From Niastella vici (GTDB taxonomy: Bacteria; Bacteroidota; Bacteroidia; Chitinophagales; Chitinophagaceae): DNA of 57,190 nt. This document shows, one piece after another, positions 27,987 to 37,076 of this stretch. A program made the translations under genes and the position numbers. The notes below the pieces were generated by a model. That model was not told the origin of the DNA and ran no database searches. It was given only the letters and a program-made list of their open reading frames with translations. How positions within the stretch are numbered: position 1 is the stretch's first letter; each line of letters begins with the position of its first letter. The stretch covers positions 1 to 57,190 of the forward strand of contig NZ_LVYD01000079.1 of the NCBI RefSeq assembly GCF_002077945.1, written 5' to 3'.

Positions 27987-28492
27987 CTAATTGTTAGGTC
28001 TTTTATCACCCCGGCATGTTCAGGATACAAACGTGCCAACTCATCACGCCCGGCCAGCTCAAAATCGGTAAAATCAAAACCCGGCGAAACGGTGCAGCCT
28101 ACGAGAGAATAGTCGCCACCGGGCGCCAGGCGGGCGGCAAACCAGTTGCCGGCAACTATTACACATTGAAAGCTTTCGCCATTATCAGGATCGCTGCCCA
28201 GGCGGTGTTCGATCAGCCGGCCCTGTTGGTCTATTTCATATACGATCAATGCATCGCCATAATAGAAATGCCAAACCTCATCGCTTTTGATGCGGTGAAA
28301 AGCAGAAAACTGGTTATGCTGCAGTAAAAAATAAATGCTGGTGCAAAAGTTCCTGTTTCCGGTAAAACCGGCAGGCAATGCCGTCAAAGGCGCCAGAACC
28401 GGCGAGCGGTATATTTCGCGGAAGGCGCCGCCTTCTATATGGGTAGCCAGTTGTAATTGATTGATCCAATATGCTGCAGTTCGCTTACTCAT
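27965..28492 (-). CDS. Cupin DUF985 family protein
   Basis: This is a 175-residue single-domain cupin of the DUF985 (Cupin_5, yeast YML079w-like) family. Typical segments are the N-terminal helix W...L.L..H.EGGAFREIYRS, then TSIYFLL, FHRIKSDEVWHFYYGDAL (cupin motif 1 with HR.KSDE.WHFY), and CTVSPGFDFTDFEL at the C-terminal end. The fold binds small molecules or nucleotides. No catalytic role is established. Its final codons (SEVENSK) are written by the heptad repeat of locus C. Confidence 0.9.
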   Translation of the reverse strand: MSKRTAAYWINQLQLATHIEGGAFREIYRSPVLAPLTALPAGFTGNRNFCTSIYFLLQHNQFSAFHRIKSDEVWHFYYGDALIVYEIDQQGRLIEHRLGSDPDNGESFQCVIVAGNWFAARLAPGGDYSLVGCTVSPGFDFTDFELAGRDELARLYPEHAGVIKDLTISEVENSK

Positions 28493-28545
28493 ATTGTTTT
28501 CATTTGCTGTTTTTGCTTTGGCAAGGCGATTTGTAGTTTATGATC

Positions 28546-28679
28546 TGTTACAGGTTTCAAGTTACAGGATACCAGGTTCCGGTAACCAGTTACCAGGGCA
28601 AAAATCAATGAGAGTCTGATCATTGGCGGGCATTCCGGTGTTAAGGTCCTGGCAACAGGGGACTGGAAACCGGCAACCG
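28546..28679. repeat. Heptad-repeat inverted element (locus D)
   Basis: The left arm 28546-28594 has seven 7-mers: TGTTACA, GGTTTCA, AGTTACA, GGATACC, AGGTTCC, GGTAACC, AGTTACC. The right arm 28645-28679 is GGTCCTG, GCAACAG, GGGACTG, GAAACCG, GCAACCG, whose complement continues the same motif family (GTTGC/GTTTC). It lies in the gap upstream of the cupin and downstream of the HU-like gene. Confidence 0.78.
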
Positions 28680-28693
28680 ATCACCATTCCCCA

Positions 28694-29710
28694 TTATTGT
28701 TCTATGGTAACCTGCCTGTCTAACCGCGGGCCCCAGTACCAGAAACGCAACGAGTCTTTGAGGCGGGTAGTATCGGCCGGTGTGCCGGGTACCAAAATTA
28801 CAATTTTGAAATGGGTGCTGTCAACTTCTTCCATATTCACCCGGGGCTTTAACTTGTTATACATGTCAAGCGCCGTACTCCTGAGCTTCGTTCTTTGCAG
28901 AATGAATTTATATGTCTTCGATGGTCCGGTTATTACAGGCGAGGCTGTAGTAGTGGCTGGTGCCGGGGAAATGGTGGTGGCTTTGCCTGTATCTGTGCCG
29001 GCCGCTTTATTTAAGTGCGTGCTGTCCTTGCTGATGACATCGGCCAGCGCTTTTTGCGGATCGTTGAGATTATGTACGTATTGCGAAGTACGTTGTGAAT
29101 CGGCTTCTGTATTGGAGGTAGCCGTTACGGTATTGGTAGCTGTTTTTACTTTTGAGGAGAACAGGCTGTAACCGCCCCAGATAATGATGCCGATACCGAT
29201 GACCGCTCCAATGCCAATGGCCATTTTGCGTAAGGAGGCATTGCGCGCTTCATTAGGGTCATCATCAAAAACTGATCTTCTTTTCACCGGCGGCGCTTCA
29301 TGTTCAATGAGGGTAAGCGGTTGCGGCGATTCAAGGCGTTGTACAACCGGGTGACCGGGCACAAAATCATAAATGCCATCCTTATTTTTTTGCAGAGTGC
29401 CAATGCCTTCAATGAAAAAAGGCTTGCCAATATTGAGCATCAGCTTGCCATCTGCAACAAATGTTTCGAGGTCCGATTCTGCCAGTGGCCTTATTTTACC
29501 GGTATGTTTGCGAATAAAATCGATCAGCTCTTCGTCGGGGCGGGTAATGGTCTTCTGGGCAAAATGGATGTGTTCAATAAGGTCACGGGAGCTTTTATCC
29601 CCAATACTCTGTACATCTACTACATCATCAAGGTAAAAACTGCCTATGCCAGGTAAGTTTAGTACCCTGTGCTGGTAAAAATACTGTGCTACTAATACAG
29701 AAATTTTCAA
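28694..29710 (-). CDS. HU-like domain membrane protein with possible SPOR domain
   Basis: This 338-residue protein begins with two short HU/CCDC81-like segments (VLNLPGIGSFYLDD, then LNIGKPFFIEGIGTLQKNK around residue 95). It continues with a basic linker, a single transmembrane helix (about 163-184), a Thr/Ala/Ser-rich periplasmic linker, and a C-terminal domain of about 75 residues (YKFILQRTKLRSTALDMYNKL...STHFKIVI) with the size and rhythm of a SPOR peptidoglycan-binding domain. Proteins with a cytoplasmic HU-like part, one TM helix and a periplasmic SPOR part are known in Bacteroidota and may link nucleoid or division to the wall. The SPOR call is by pattern and not certain. Confidence 0.75.
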   Translation of the reverse strand: MKISVLVAQYFYQHRVLNLPGIGSFYLDDVVDVQSIGDKSSRDLIEHIHFAQKTITRPDEELIDFIRKHTGKIRPLAESDLETFVADGKLMLNIGKPFFIEGIGTLQKNKDGIYDFVPGHPVVQRLESPQPLTLIEHEAPPVKRRSVFDDDPNEARNASLRKMAIGIGAVIGIGIIIWGGYSLFSSKVKTATNTVTATSNTEADSQRTSQYVHNLNDPQKALADVISKDSTHLNKAAGTDTGKATTISPAPATTTASPVITGPSKTYKFILQRTKLRSTALDMYNKLKPRVNMEEVDSTHFKIVILVPGTPADTTRLKDSLRFWYWGPRLDRQVTIEQ

Positions 29711-29827
29711 GAGATTAAGGATTTTTGGCGTAAGTTAAGTATTATTTATCTGTACTTCAATACAGGTGGTGATGAAGTTATTATTTTTGCTGAAGTTTTT
29801 ATTCGTTTGTGGATTAATTTATTACGC

Positions 29828-30154
29828 ATGCTTACGGAATCAGAAAAGCGTTTTTTAGAATACTGGGAGGCGAACCGTTTACGTGAAAAAAAGATAAACA
29901 AGCAACTGCTGCTGGGTCTGCCGATCGGCTTGTTATTTGCAATTCCCGTGCTAATTTTATTATTTTCCGGTAAATTCTGGTACCAGCGTGCCAGTATGGA
30001 AGCAAATAGCCAAACCAGCCCGATCATACTAATTATTGCTATAATATGTATTGCTGTTTTTGTGGCGGTGTTTTACAAACGACATCAGTGGGACCAGCGG
30101 GAGCAGCATTATCTTGAATTGAAAGAAAAAGAGAAAAAAGAAGACCAGGAATAG
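29828..30154 (+). CDS. Small two-helix membrane protein
   Basis: This 108-residue protein starts at ATG 29828 (a GTG lies seven codons earlier). A charged N-terminus (LTESEKRFLEYWE) is followed by two hydrophobic helices, about residues 28-47 and 66-83, then a very charged tail of Glu/Lys. Both termini would be cytoplasmic. I recognise no family. It is read in the same direction as the FKBP gene 86 bases downstream. Confidence 0.7.
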   Translation: MLTESEKRFLEYWEANRLREKKINKQLLLGLPIGLLFAIPVLILLFSGKFWYQRASMEANSQTSPIILIIAIICIAVFVAVFYKRHQWDQREQHYLELKEKEKKEDQE

Positions 30155-30240
30155 GCGTGGGGGCTGCAACCCCAAAAAAGCAGCTATCATCTTTATATCA
30201 TTGTCATTAGGCAGGGTTAAATTAATCAAATCAATTTCTG

Positions 30241-30726
30241 ATGAGAAATCTTGTATGGGGTTTTCTGTGCTTTGTTCTTATTTACGGTTGTAAAAAAGAA
30301 TCAGGTTGCGGATACAGCGATCAAAATATTGTGGCACCATCAGGCGAACAACAGGCTGTTAAAAGTTATCTCGATTCCATTGGTATTACTACGGCTGTTA
30401 AAGATCCCACCGGTTTTTATTATGAAGTATTGGATGGTGGCAATGGCAGCAGTCCAACCCTTTGCTCACAAATAGAAGTCACCTATACAGGCAAGCTCAT
30501 CAGTGGTACTGTTTTTGAACAAAAGAGTACGGCCTTTACCCTCGGCTCTTCCATTGAGGGTTTACGAAAGGGCATTCCCCTCATCAAAAAAGGCGGGCAT
30601 ATGAAATTGTATATTCCGCCCACCCTCGCGTACGGTTCCAAAGAAATTAAAGATGATTATGGGAAGGTGATCATTCCGGCGAATTCGATCCTGATATTTG
30701 ATATTTCACTGACTACTTTCTATTAG
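30241..30726 (+). CDS. FKBP-type peptidyl-prolyl isomerase lipoprotein
   Basis: This 161-residue lipoprotein (signal peptide ending IYGC, Cys17, then KKES) carries one FKBP domain: VTYTGKLISGTVFEQ, LGSSIEGLRKGIPLIKKGGHMKLYIPPTLAYG and NSILIFDISL. These cover the usual rotamase strand order, with the Tyr and hydrophobic pocket residues present. It probably assists folding of exported proteins in the periplasm. The pre-domain segment is short, as in small Bacteroidota FKBPs. Confidence 0.92.
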   Translation: MRNLVWGFLCFVLIYGCKKESGCGYSDQNIVAPSGEQQAVKSYLDSIGITTAVKDPTGFYYEVLDGGNGSSPTLCSQIEVTYTGKLISGTVFEQKSTAFTLGSSIEGLRKGIPLIKKGGHMKLYIPPTLAYGSKEIKDDYGKVIIPANSILIFDISLTTFY

Positions 30727-30742
30727 ACAATAAACAAAGAAC

Positions 30743-30864
30743 TGTTACCAGTTACCAGTTACCAGTTACCAGTTACCGGTTTCCGGTAACCGGGTCATTA
30801 TTGCAGATTGCCTACTGGGTTTTATATTCCCGGCAACCGGTAACTGGCAGCCGGTACCTGCCCC
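30743..30864. repeat. Heptad-repeat inverted element (locus E), the most regular copy
   Basis: Seven in-phase 7-mers start at 30743: TGTTACC, then AGTTACC four times without error, then GGTTTCC and GGTAACC. The right part (30830-30847) is complementary to 30769-30786, giving an 18-bp stem with a single mismatch (CCAGTTACCGGTTTCCGG against CCGGCAACCGGTAACTGG) and a 43-base loop. It lies between the FKBP and serine dehydratase genes. Confidence 0.85.
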
Positions 30865-30935
30865 CACAACATAAACAGGCTAACAACTGTTAACTTATTG
30901 ACTTTTCAACTAACTTGCGTCAAAATGTATAGCCC

Positions 30936-32363
30936 GTGCCACACGAATCCATTTCGGTTTTTGATATTTTTAAAATAGGTGTAGGTCCATCCAGTTCCCA
31001 TACTTTAGGACCCTGGCGTGCCGCGCAGTTATTCCTTCAATCGCTTGAACAAAAGCACCAGCTTCATCAGGTACAATCATTACAGGTACTTTTATATGGG
31101 TCGCTTGCAAAAACCGGCCGGGGGCATGGTACCGATGTAGCCGTACTCATGGGCCTCAGTGGCGAAGATCCGGTCACCTGCGAGGTAGAACTCCTCGATG
31201 AAAAGGTGCAGCACATTCGCGACACCAAAAAACTGTTGTTGCATGGGCAGTATGAGATCCATTTTGATCCCGCCACTGACATTGAATTCCTCTTCACCGA
31301 ATCGTTGCCATACCATCCCAATGCCTTAACGTTTACGATCACCCTCCACAACGGCGAGCAGCTGGCTGCCACTTATTACTCGGTAGGGGGCGGATTCGTT
31401 AAGCAGGAAAATGAACAGGCAACTGCTGCGGCTGCGGTGCAATTGCCATTTCCCATCAATACGGCAGATGACCTGCTGCACTGGTGCCGCAAAACCGGTT
31501 TAAGCATCAGTGAAGTGGTGATGGAAAATGAGAACAGCTGGCGCAACGAGGAAGCCACCCGTAAAGGCATATTACAAATATGGCAGGTGATGAAAGAATG
31601 CATGTACCGCGGCTGCCATAGTGTGGGCATGTTGCCGGGCGGACTGCAGGTAAAAAGGCGGGCTGCTGAGCTCAATAAAAAGCTGTTGCAGGGCAGATCC
31701 TATAACGACTACGATTCATGGATAGTAGCCATCAGGGCCGGTGGTAACGATTTTAAATACATTCTGGACTGGGTAAGCTGCTTTGCCCTGGCCATTAATG
31801 AGGAGAACGCTTCCTTTGGCCGGGTGGTCACCGCGCCTACCAATGGCGCAGCCGGCGTAATACCCGCCGTGCTGCATTATTTTGTGGTGTTCTGCGATGG
31901 CTATAAAGACGATCGCATTATGCAGTTCATGCTCACCGCTTCAGAGATCGGCAGCATCTTTAAAAAAGGCGCCACCATTTCTGCCGCCATGGGTGGCTGC
32001 CAGGCTGAAATAGGCGTGTCATCGGCCATGGCCGCGGCCGGCCTCACCGAAGTGCTGGGCGGAAGCCAGCGCCAAACCATGATGGCGGCTGAAATTGCCA
32101 TGGAACATCACCTCGGGCTCACCTGTGATCCTATTGGCGGACTGGTACAGATACCCTGTATTGAACGCAATACCATGGGGGCTATAAAAGCCATTACGGC
32201 CTCACAACTGGCGCTGCAAAGCACGCCCGATTTTGCCAAGGTATCGCTCGATGCCGTTATCAGGACCATGTGGGATACGGCCATCGATATGAGCCATAAA
32301 TACAAGGAAACAGCTGAAGGTGGTTTAGCTGTTCATATACCGTTGAGCCTGCCGGAGTGTTAG
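30936..32363 (+). CDS. sdaA: L-serine dehydratase (L-serine ammonia-lyase), iron-sulfur type
   Basis: This 475-residue enzyme converts L-serine to pyruvate and ammonia. The start is GTG: it is the only start in frame directly ahead of the conserved N-terminus [17 protein letters not shown], and a stop codon lies six bases upstream. The protein is the fused beta-plus-alpha form. The [4Fe-4S] ligands fit Cys355 (MGGCQAE), Cys397 (TCDPIGG) and Cys408 (IPCIERN), spaced as in the family. Substrate-loop motifs [13 protein letters not shown] and SSAMAAAGL are present. The heptad element E is directly upstream. The enzyme is oxygen-sensitive in related organisms. Confidence 0.95.
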   Translation: MPHESISVFDIFKIGVGPSSSHTLGPWRAAQLFLQSLEQKHQLHQVQSLQVLLYGSLAKTGRGHGTDVAVLMGLSGEDPVTCEVELLDEKVQHIRDTKKLLLHGQYEIHFDPATDIEFLFTESLPYHPNALTFTITLHNGEQLAATYYSVGGGFVKQENEQATAAAAVQLPFPINTADDLLHWCRKTGLSISEVVMENENSWRNEEATRKGILQIWQVMKECMYRGCHSVGMLPGGLQVKRRAAELNKKLLQGRSYNDYDSWIVAIRAGGNDFKYILDWVSCFALAINEENASFGRVVTAPTNGAAGVIPAVLHYFVVFCDGYKDDRIMQFMLTASEIGSIFKKGATISAAMGGCQAEIGVSSAMAAAGLTEVLGGSQRQTMMAAEIAMEHHLGLTCDPIGGLVQIPCIERNTMGAIKAITASQLALQSTPDFAKVSLDAVIRTMWDTAIDMSHKYKETAEGGLAVHIPLSLPEC

Positions 32364-32365
32364 TT

Positions 32366-32477
32366 GGTCAATGGTCAATGATGAATGGTCAATAGAGTTC
32401 CCCAATCTTGAACTTTCTATTTAATTGGAAATCTCCAGAATCGCAAGCTATTCACCATTGACCATTCACCATTCACG
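32366..32477. repeat. Heptad-repeat inverted element (locus F)
   Basis: The left arm 32366-32393 is GGTCAAT, GGTCAAT, GATGAAT, GGTCAAT. The right arm 32450-32477 is ATTCACC, ATTGACC, ATTCACC, ATTCACG, the reverse complement of the same heptamer set. It lies between the convergent serine dehydratase and MqnE genes, where a bidirectional terminator would be expected, with a 56-base AT-rich loop. Confidence 0.82.
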
Positions 32478-32480
32478 CTA

Positions 32481-33650
32481 TTAATTCATTTGCGGATTCA
32501 CATCGATCTGTTCTATGTCGACGTTGCTATAGTCGTGAATTACCTTATACAACGTATCCCGCTCCACCGGTTTTCTTTTTGCCTGCTTAATGAGCGTCAC
32601 CAACTGGGCGGTACTCATTGCCGGGTTTTGTTCTTCAGAACCGGCCATGGAATATATTTTGGTACTATCGTCGATGGTGCCGTCGATATCATTCACCCCG
32701 AACGATAACGTAAGCTGCGCATTATGCCGGCCTAACATGGGCCAGTAAGCTTTCAGGTGCGGGAAATTATCCATATACAAACGGGCAATGGCATACATGC
32801 GCATATCCTCTATCACACCCGATTCGGGCACATTGCTCATGTCGTTCTGTTTGTTGCGGAATTTAAGCGGAATGAACGTGTTGAACCCGCCTGTTTTATC
32901 CTGCAGCTGGCGTAAACGTTCCATATGATCGATGCGGTGGCGGAACTCTTCAATATGACCATACAGCATAGTGGCATTGCTGTGCATGCCGAGGTTATGC
33001 GCGGCCTCATGAATTTCGAGCCAGCCATTGGCATCTACTTTATCGGCACAGATCTTTTCCCTTACTTCGGGATGAAAGATCTCAGCGCCGCCGCCGGGTA
33101 AGGAATCGAGACCCGCTTCGTGCAGGTATTTCATGCCTTCCGCAGCAGTCTTTTTAGCCTTGCGGAACATATAATCCAGCTCAACCGGGGTAAAGCCTTT
33201 GATATGCAGTTCGGGCCGGTGCGCTTTTATTTTACGTAAGAGATCGGCAAAGAATTCGAGGTTCAGTTTGGGATGAACGCCCCCTACAATATGCACTTCG
33301 GTCACCGGTTTGCCATCATAGCCTTTTACAATGTCAAGCATTTGGTCGGTGGTGAGTTCCCAGCCTTCTTCGCGATGGGCGTACAGGCGCGAATAGGAGC
33401 AAAAGGAACAGGCAAACACGCACACGTTGGTGGGTTCAATATGGAAATTTCGATTGAAATAAGTGGTATCGCCATGCAGCCGTTCCCGCACAAAATTGGC
33501 CAGGGCGCCTACAAAAGGCAAACCGCCCTGCTCAAATAGTAACAAGCCGTCTTCGGGGGTAAGGCGTTGTTTGTTCACGATCTTTTCGCCAATGGTGCGG
33601 AGGGCCTCGTTTTGTTCTGCTGCTATAACCTGCTGAATGTTAGTACTCAT
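32481..33650 (-). CDS. mqnE: Radical SAM aminofutalosine synthase (MqnE)
   Basis: This is a 389-residue radical SAM enzyme starting at ATG 33650; 17 extra codons upstream lack conservation-like sequence. The cluster-binding motif Cys77-x3-Cys81-x2-Cys84 is in IEPTNVCVFACSFC. Further landmarks are EVHIVGGVHPKL, LPGGGAEIF, NATMLYGHIE and FIPLKFRNKQN. These match the MqnE/CofH group; in Bacteroidota the relevant member joins a radical to the purine precursor to give aminofutalosine in the futalosine route to menaquinone. MqnC is the closest alternative, but the SYSR loop and the C-terminal region favour MqnE. No other mqn gene is nearby. Confidence 0.88.
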   Translation of the reverse strand: MSTNIQQVIAAEQNEALRTIGEKIVNKQRLTPEDGLLLFEQGGLPFVGALANFVRERLHGDTTYFNRNFHIEPTNVCVFACSFCSYSRLYAHREEGWELTTDQMLDIVKGYDGKPVTEVHIVGGVHPKLNLEFFADLLRKIKAHRPELHIKGFTPVELDYMFRKAKKTAAEGMKYLHEAGLDSLPGGGAEIFHPEVREKICADKVDANGWLEIHEAAHNLGMHSNATMLYGHIEEFRHRIDHMERLRQLQDKTGGFNTFIPLKFRNKQNDMSNVPESGVIEDMRMYAIARLYMDNFPHLKAYWPMLGRHNAQLTLSFGVNDIDGTIDDSTKIYSMAGSEEQNPAMSTAQLVTLIKQAKRKPVERDTLYKVIHDYSNVDIEQIDVNPQMN

Positions 33651-33698
33651 TATGATCTGGATTTTCGCTTCCGTAAGTGTGTAACAAATAAACGGGCA

Positions 33699-33706
33699 CA
33701 AAGTTA
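33699..33706 (-). promoter_or_regulatory. Candidate -7 box of mqnE
   Basis: TAACTTTG on the minus strand matches TAnnTTTG and lies 48 bases before the mqnE start. The nearest upstream TTTG is at an over-long distance, so only the -7 element is claimed. Confidence 0.4.
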
Positions 33707-33865
33707 CAGGAAAAGCCGGTTATTCGGGGTGGCAAACACTAGCGGCTACGCGTACAGTAAAAACCTCATCCAAATTCTTTATCTTGAGCTTTGGGAATTT
33801 AAATAACAACCCGGCGCCAGTTTGGCGTATTAAACCCACATTTACAACCAAAAACTACAATTATA

Positions 33866-35113
33866 GTGAATATCAGAATTCGGCTCATTGTAATGAATTT
33901 CCTGGAGTTCTTTGTTTGGGGATCATGGCTTATTTCATTGGGAGCGTATATGTTCAATGTGCTGCATTTTACCGGTGTTCAGGTAGGCAGCATTTACGGC
34001 ACCATGGGCATTGCCTCCATGTTCACACCTGCCCTGTTTGGCATTGTGGCCGACCGCTGGCTGAATGCAGAACGGGTATTTGGCCTCGCGCATATCATAG
34101 GTGCCCTGTTGTTGCTGTGGGCGTCAAAAGTTACCGATTACCCCACTTTGTATATGATCATGTTGCTGAATTCATGCGTGTTCATGCCCACCATCGGGTT
34201 AAATAATACAGTATCTTATATTGTGCTGGAAAAAAGAGGGCTTAACATTGTAAAAGATTTCCCACCTATTCGCGTATGGGGCACTGTTGGTTTTATTGCC
34301 GCCATGTGGATGGTTGACCTGGCAGGGTTTAATTTAAGCCCGCTGCAGTTGTACATCAGCGCCGGTTCCGGACTGCTGCTGGGGGTGTATGCGTTTACCA
34401 TGCCCGGTTGCCCGCCGGTTAAATCAACCGTAAAGAAAAACCTGGCCAGCTCCCTGGGCCTCGATGCATTTGTGTTGTTTAAAAGAAAGAAGATGATCAT
34501 CTTTTTTCTTTTTGCCATGTTACTGGGCGCTGCGTTGCAGATCACCAATACCTTCGGTTCTACTTTCCTCGACGATTTTAAAAGCAGCTATCCCGGCGCT
34601 TTTGGCGTAAAGCATTCGAACCTGTTAATTTCCATTTCGCAGATCTCTGAAACGCTGTTCATTCTTACCATTCCTTTCTTCTTAAGGCGGTTTGGTATTA
34701 AGCAGGTAATGTTGATGAGCATCTTTGCCTGGGTTTTCCGGTTTGGTTTGTTTGCCATCGGCGATCCCGGCAGTGGGTTGTGGTTGCTGGTGCTCTCGAT
34801 GATCGTGTACGGAATGGCTTTCGATTTCTTCAATATTTCCGGTTCCCTGTTTGTAGAAAGGGAAGCCGATATCAGGATCAGGGCAAGCGCACAGGGTTTG
34901 TTTATGTTGATGACGAATGGCATCGGCGCTTTCCTCGGTAATTATATCAGCGGCCGGGTGGTTGATCACTTCACGGTCAATAATGTGAAAGACTGGTCTT
35001 CTATCTGGTTCAGTTTCGCCGGCTATGCATTGCTATTAGGTATTATTTTCCCGCTTGTATTTAAATATAAACATGAGCCGCAGCAAATGGGCCCGGTGGC
35101 GGTACAGCATTGA
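33866..35113 (+). CDS. Nucleoside:H+ symporter-like MFS permease
   Basis: This 415-residue inner-membrane protein has about twelve helices. The start is GTG 33866, giving MNIRIRLIVMNFLEFFVWGSWLISLGAY, the conserved first helix of the NupG/XapB (nucleoside:H+ symporter) MFS family; ATG 33893 would cut into this helix. Other family marks are GTMGIASMFTPALFGIVADRW, NNTVSYIVLE, FPPIRVWGTVGFI and MSMIVYGMAFDFFNISG. It probably imports nucleosides, but Bacteroidota have several such paralogs of unproven substrate. A strong terminator follows 18 bases after the stop. Confidence 0.9.
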   Translation: MNIRIRLIVMNFLEFFVWGSWLISLGAYMFNVLHFTGVQVGSIYGTMGIASMFTPALFGIVADRWLNAERVFGLAHIIGALLLLWASKVTDYPTLYMIMLLNSCVFMPTIGLNNTVSYIVLEKRGLNIVKDFPPIRVWGTVGFIAAMWMVDLAGFNLSPLQLYISAGSGLLLGVYAFTMPGCPPVKSTVKKNLASSLGLDAFVLFKRKKMIIFFLFAMLLGAALQITNTFGSTFLDDFKSSYPGAFGVKHSNLLISISQISETLFILTIPFFLRRFGIKQVMLMSIFAWVFRFGLFAIGDPGSGLWLLVLSMIVYGMAFDFFNISGSLFVEREADIRIRASAQGLFMLMTNGIGAFLGNYISGRVVDHFTVNNVKDWSSIWFSFAGYALLLGIIFPLVFKYKHEPQQMGPVAVQH

Positions 35114-35131
35114 TGAGAAGTATTTAAGGAG

Positions 35132-35169
35132 GCGGCCGTCCTGGTTCAACCAGGACGGCCGCTTCTTTT
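35132..35169. terminator. Strong terminator between convergent genes
   Basis: A 13-bp perfect GC-rich stem (GCGGCCGTCCTGG at 35132-35144 with its complement ending at 35162) with a five-base loop is followed by TTCTTTTTAT. It terminates the permease gene on the plus strand and may also act on the minus-strand gene ending at 35182. Confidence 0.88.
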
Positions 35170-35181
35170 TATAGCAATTTA

Positions 35182-36945
35182 TTATTGTTTTCGCTTTACC
35201 CTGAACGACATGCTTGCCGGTAGTATTACATTGCTGGAACTGTCTTTCAGGTTGCCTGAAAAATTACCGCTGATGTACCCGGTACCTGCCACACCAAATT
35301 CAGTTATGTTCATATTGAGTGTTGACGCCTGAACATATTGCCGGTTGTTTTTCAAAATGTATACATAATTAATGGGCACGGTGCCGGTGCCGGTTGCATT
35401 GAATGATAAGTAAACTTTTTCGTAATCATTGGTCGCTTTGCGGTATGCATACAGGGCAAAATTATTGTTGATATTACTTAACAGTTGCAAAGAATCTGCC
35501 GGTGGAATATAACTGACATTCGTATCCTTCAATGTATAGTTCAGGAACTGCACCAGCGAATTGCCACAGGCGCTTAACTGACCTGCATTTACCGTGGCCG
35601 AATTAACCGCTACAGTGGTGGCATTGCCCCCCTGGTTAGTGCCGAGGTCATATGCGGTAATAGCCGCGGTTGTTGGTGCATCCGAACAACGGTTTACTGC
35701 CATGCTGAAGCTGCCATTGGTAATAGCCACCCGGTTGTGCGCTTCGTCAATGGAAATGTCTACAAAACCATTGGTAACAGGGCCACCAGAACAGTTTACA
35801 GCGGAACCCGAAACCATAACGGGCGATGTGCCGGTAAAATTCACCGTAATAGTGCCCAGGTCGGCCGTAGCGGTGAACGGACCAATATCCTGGGTATAAA
35901 TAACCGTGTTACATTGGGAGTATAGTTTTAACTGCAGGGTTTTACCTTTTGGTATTTTACCACCTGCATATCCGGTGGCATCGGTATAACCATAACCATA
36001 TCTGGAAATGCTGTCGCCGGTGGTTTTCAATTCAACCCGGCAGGGATAAAATGGTTTTCCGTTCTGGTCTTTGCATATTATTTTGAAATCGCACAGGGAG
36101 TAAGGGTAATCGCAATTCCAGAAAGAAAAATGGCTTACCGTACCCACATAATTGGCGCCCTGTTTGGTGGCAATGCCTTCTTCTTTCCATAAACCTGTTG
36201 TATCATTAAATGTCCATAAAGGAATGGTGGCAGGCGCCTGGCCCTGTAACGCTGCGGGAATAGGGAAGGTGAGGGTGGCTGTTTTGCCGGCTGCCAGTTG
36301 CAGCTTTTCGCCACCGGCGCCGGTGAGCTCAACCGCCATCATCCCAAACGATTGTAAACCGGTTTCTTCATTGCCGGCATTAATGCCACGTAACGTACCG
36401 GGCATGATCTCGGAAAAGTTGGAAGCCGTGGGGTTTAAGAACCAGGTGCTAACCGAAACGGTTCCGGTATAAGCATTGTTGCCGCCTGTATTTACAAAAC
36501 TGTTGCCGGTAAATACCACGCTGCCGCCGCCGGTTACGGTAACATTTCCGCCGCTGCTGCCACTAACGGTTCCCGACACGGTTTTCTTGATCAATTGCAT
36601 CGACACGTAGTTCACCACACCGGCATTTACCAAAATGGTACGGCTGCCTTCGAAGAAACCATCTTTTATTACTTTAACAAAACCGGCATTTTTAGCAAGG
36701 CTTACATTGCTGAAACTGAAATTACCATTGAGGTCGGTAGTGGTTGAAGCGGTTCCGGCATTTACCAACGCGCCATTCACCGGCTGGTTGCTATTGTCTA
36801 CAACCCGCCCGGTAATAGAGGCGGTTACATATTCGACCGGGATATTGGGATTTGTGGGATTATCGTTATTCGTTTTTTGGCAACTGATGATGATGAGCCC
36901 TGCTGCCGTAACGGCTGTGAACCCCAGTTGTAGAATTTTTTTCAT
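35182..36945 (-). CDS. Lipoprotein with carboxypeptidase-regulatory-like domain and beta-rich repeats
   Basis: This 587-residue lipoprotein (IISC, Cys22, then QKTNND) begins, after a linker, with a carboxypeptidase-regulatory-like domain (ASITGRVVDNSNQPVNGALVNAG...TTTDLNGNFSFSNV). Further beta-sandwich segments follow: a central Gly/Thr-rich part with LTFPIPAALQG, a short Cys-containing part (CDFKIICKDQNGKPFYPC), and another regulatory-like unit with VSGSAVNCSGGPVTNGFVDISID. It has no catalytic motif. It is likely a surface or periplasmic adhesion or scaffold protein. A decayed copy of residues around 400-450 sits after the second thioredoxin gene, showing that this block was duplicated. Confidence 0.82.
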   Translation of the reverse strand: MKKILQLGFTAVTAAGLIIISCQKTNNDNPTNPNIPVEYVTASITGRVVDNSNQPVNGALVNAGTASTTTDLNGNFSFSNVSLAKNAGFVKVIKDGFFEGSRTILVNAGVVNYVSMQLIKKTVSGTVSGSSGGNVTVTGGGSVVFTGNSFVNTGGNNAYTGTVSVSTWFLNPTASNFSEIMPGTLRGINAGNEETGLQSFGMMAVELTGAGGEKLQLAAGKTATLTFPIPAALQGQAPATIPLWTFNDTTGLWKEEGIATKQGANYVGTVSHFSFWNCDYPYSLCDFKIICKDQNGKPFYPCRVELKTTGDSISRYGYGYTDATGYAGGKIPKGKTLQLKLYSQCNTVIYTQDIGPFTATADLGTITVNFTGTSPVMVSGSAVNCSGGPVTNGFVDISIDEAHNRVAITNGSFSMAVNRCSDAPTTAAITAYDLGTNQGGNATTVAVNSATVNAGQLSACGNSLVQFLNYTLKDTNVSYIPPADSLQLLSNINNNFALYAYRKATNDYEKVYLSFNATGTGTVPINYVYILKNNRQYVQASTLNMNITEFGVAGTGYISGNFSGNLKDSSSNVILPASMSFRVKRKQ

Positions 36946-37019
36946 GGCTGTGAGTTTTGATTATTGAGGTGCTGTATGTATATGAACGGGTTTATATATG
37001 AAAGCGTTGGGGCAGCCAT

Positions 37020-37058
37020 TAAAAAAAAGTCCCGCCCCGGCTTAGCCGGGGCGGGACT
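37020..37058 (-). terminator. Terminator of the exported thioredoxin gene
   Basis: On the minus strand a stem AGTCCCGCCCC with its exact complement (37028-37058) is followed by a run of eight Ts (As at 37020-37027 in the plus reading). It ends the thioredoxin gene at 37077. Confidence 0.88.
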
Positions 37059-37076
37059 GCTCTTATTGCTTATATG

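Noticed and set aside
28623..29171. 182-codon plus-strand frame over the HU-like gene
   Set aside because: The minus-strand product has a coherent domain order with one TM helix; the plus frame starts inside a heptad repeat and has no family features.
24852..32477. CRISPR-like arrays
   Set aside because: The repeats are 7 bp, contiguous without spacers, degenerate and inverted; there are no cas genes.
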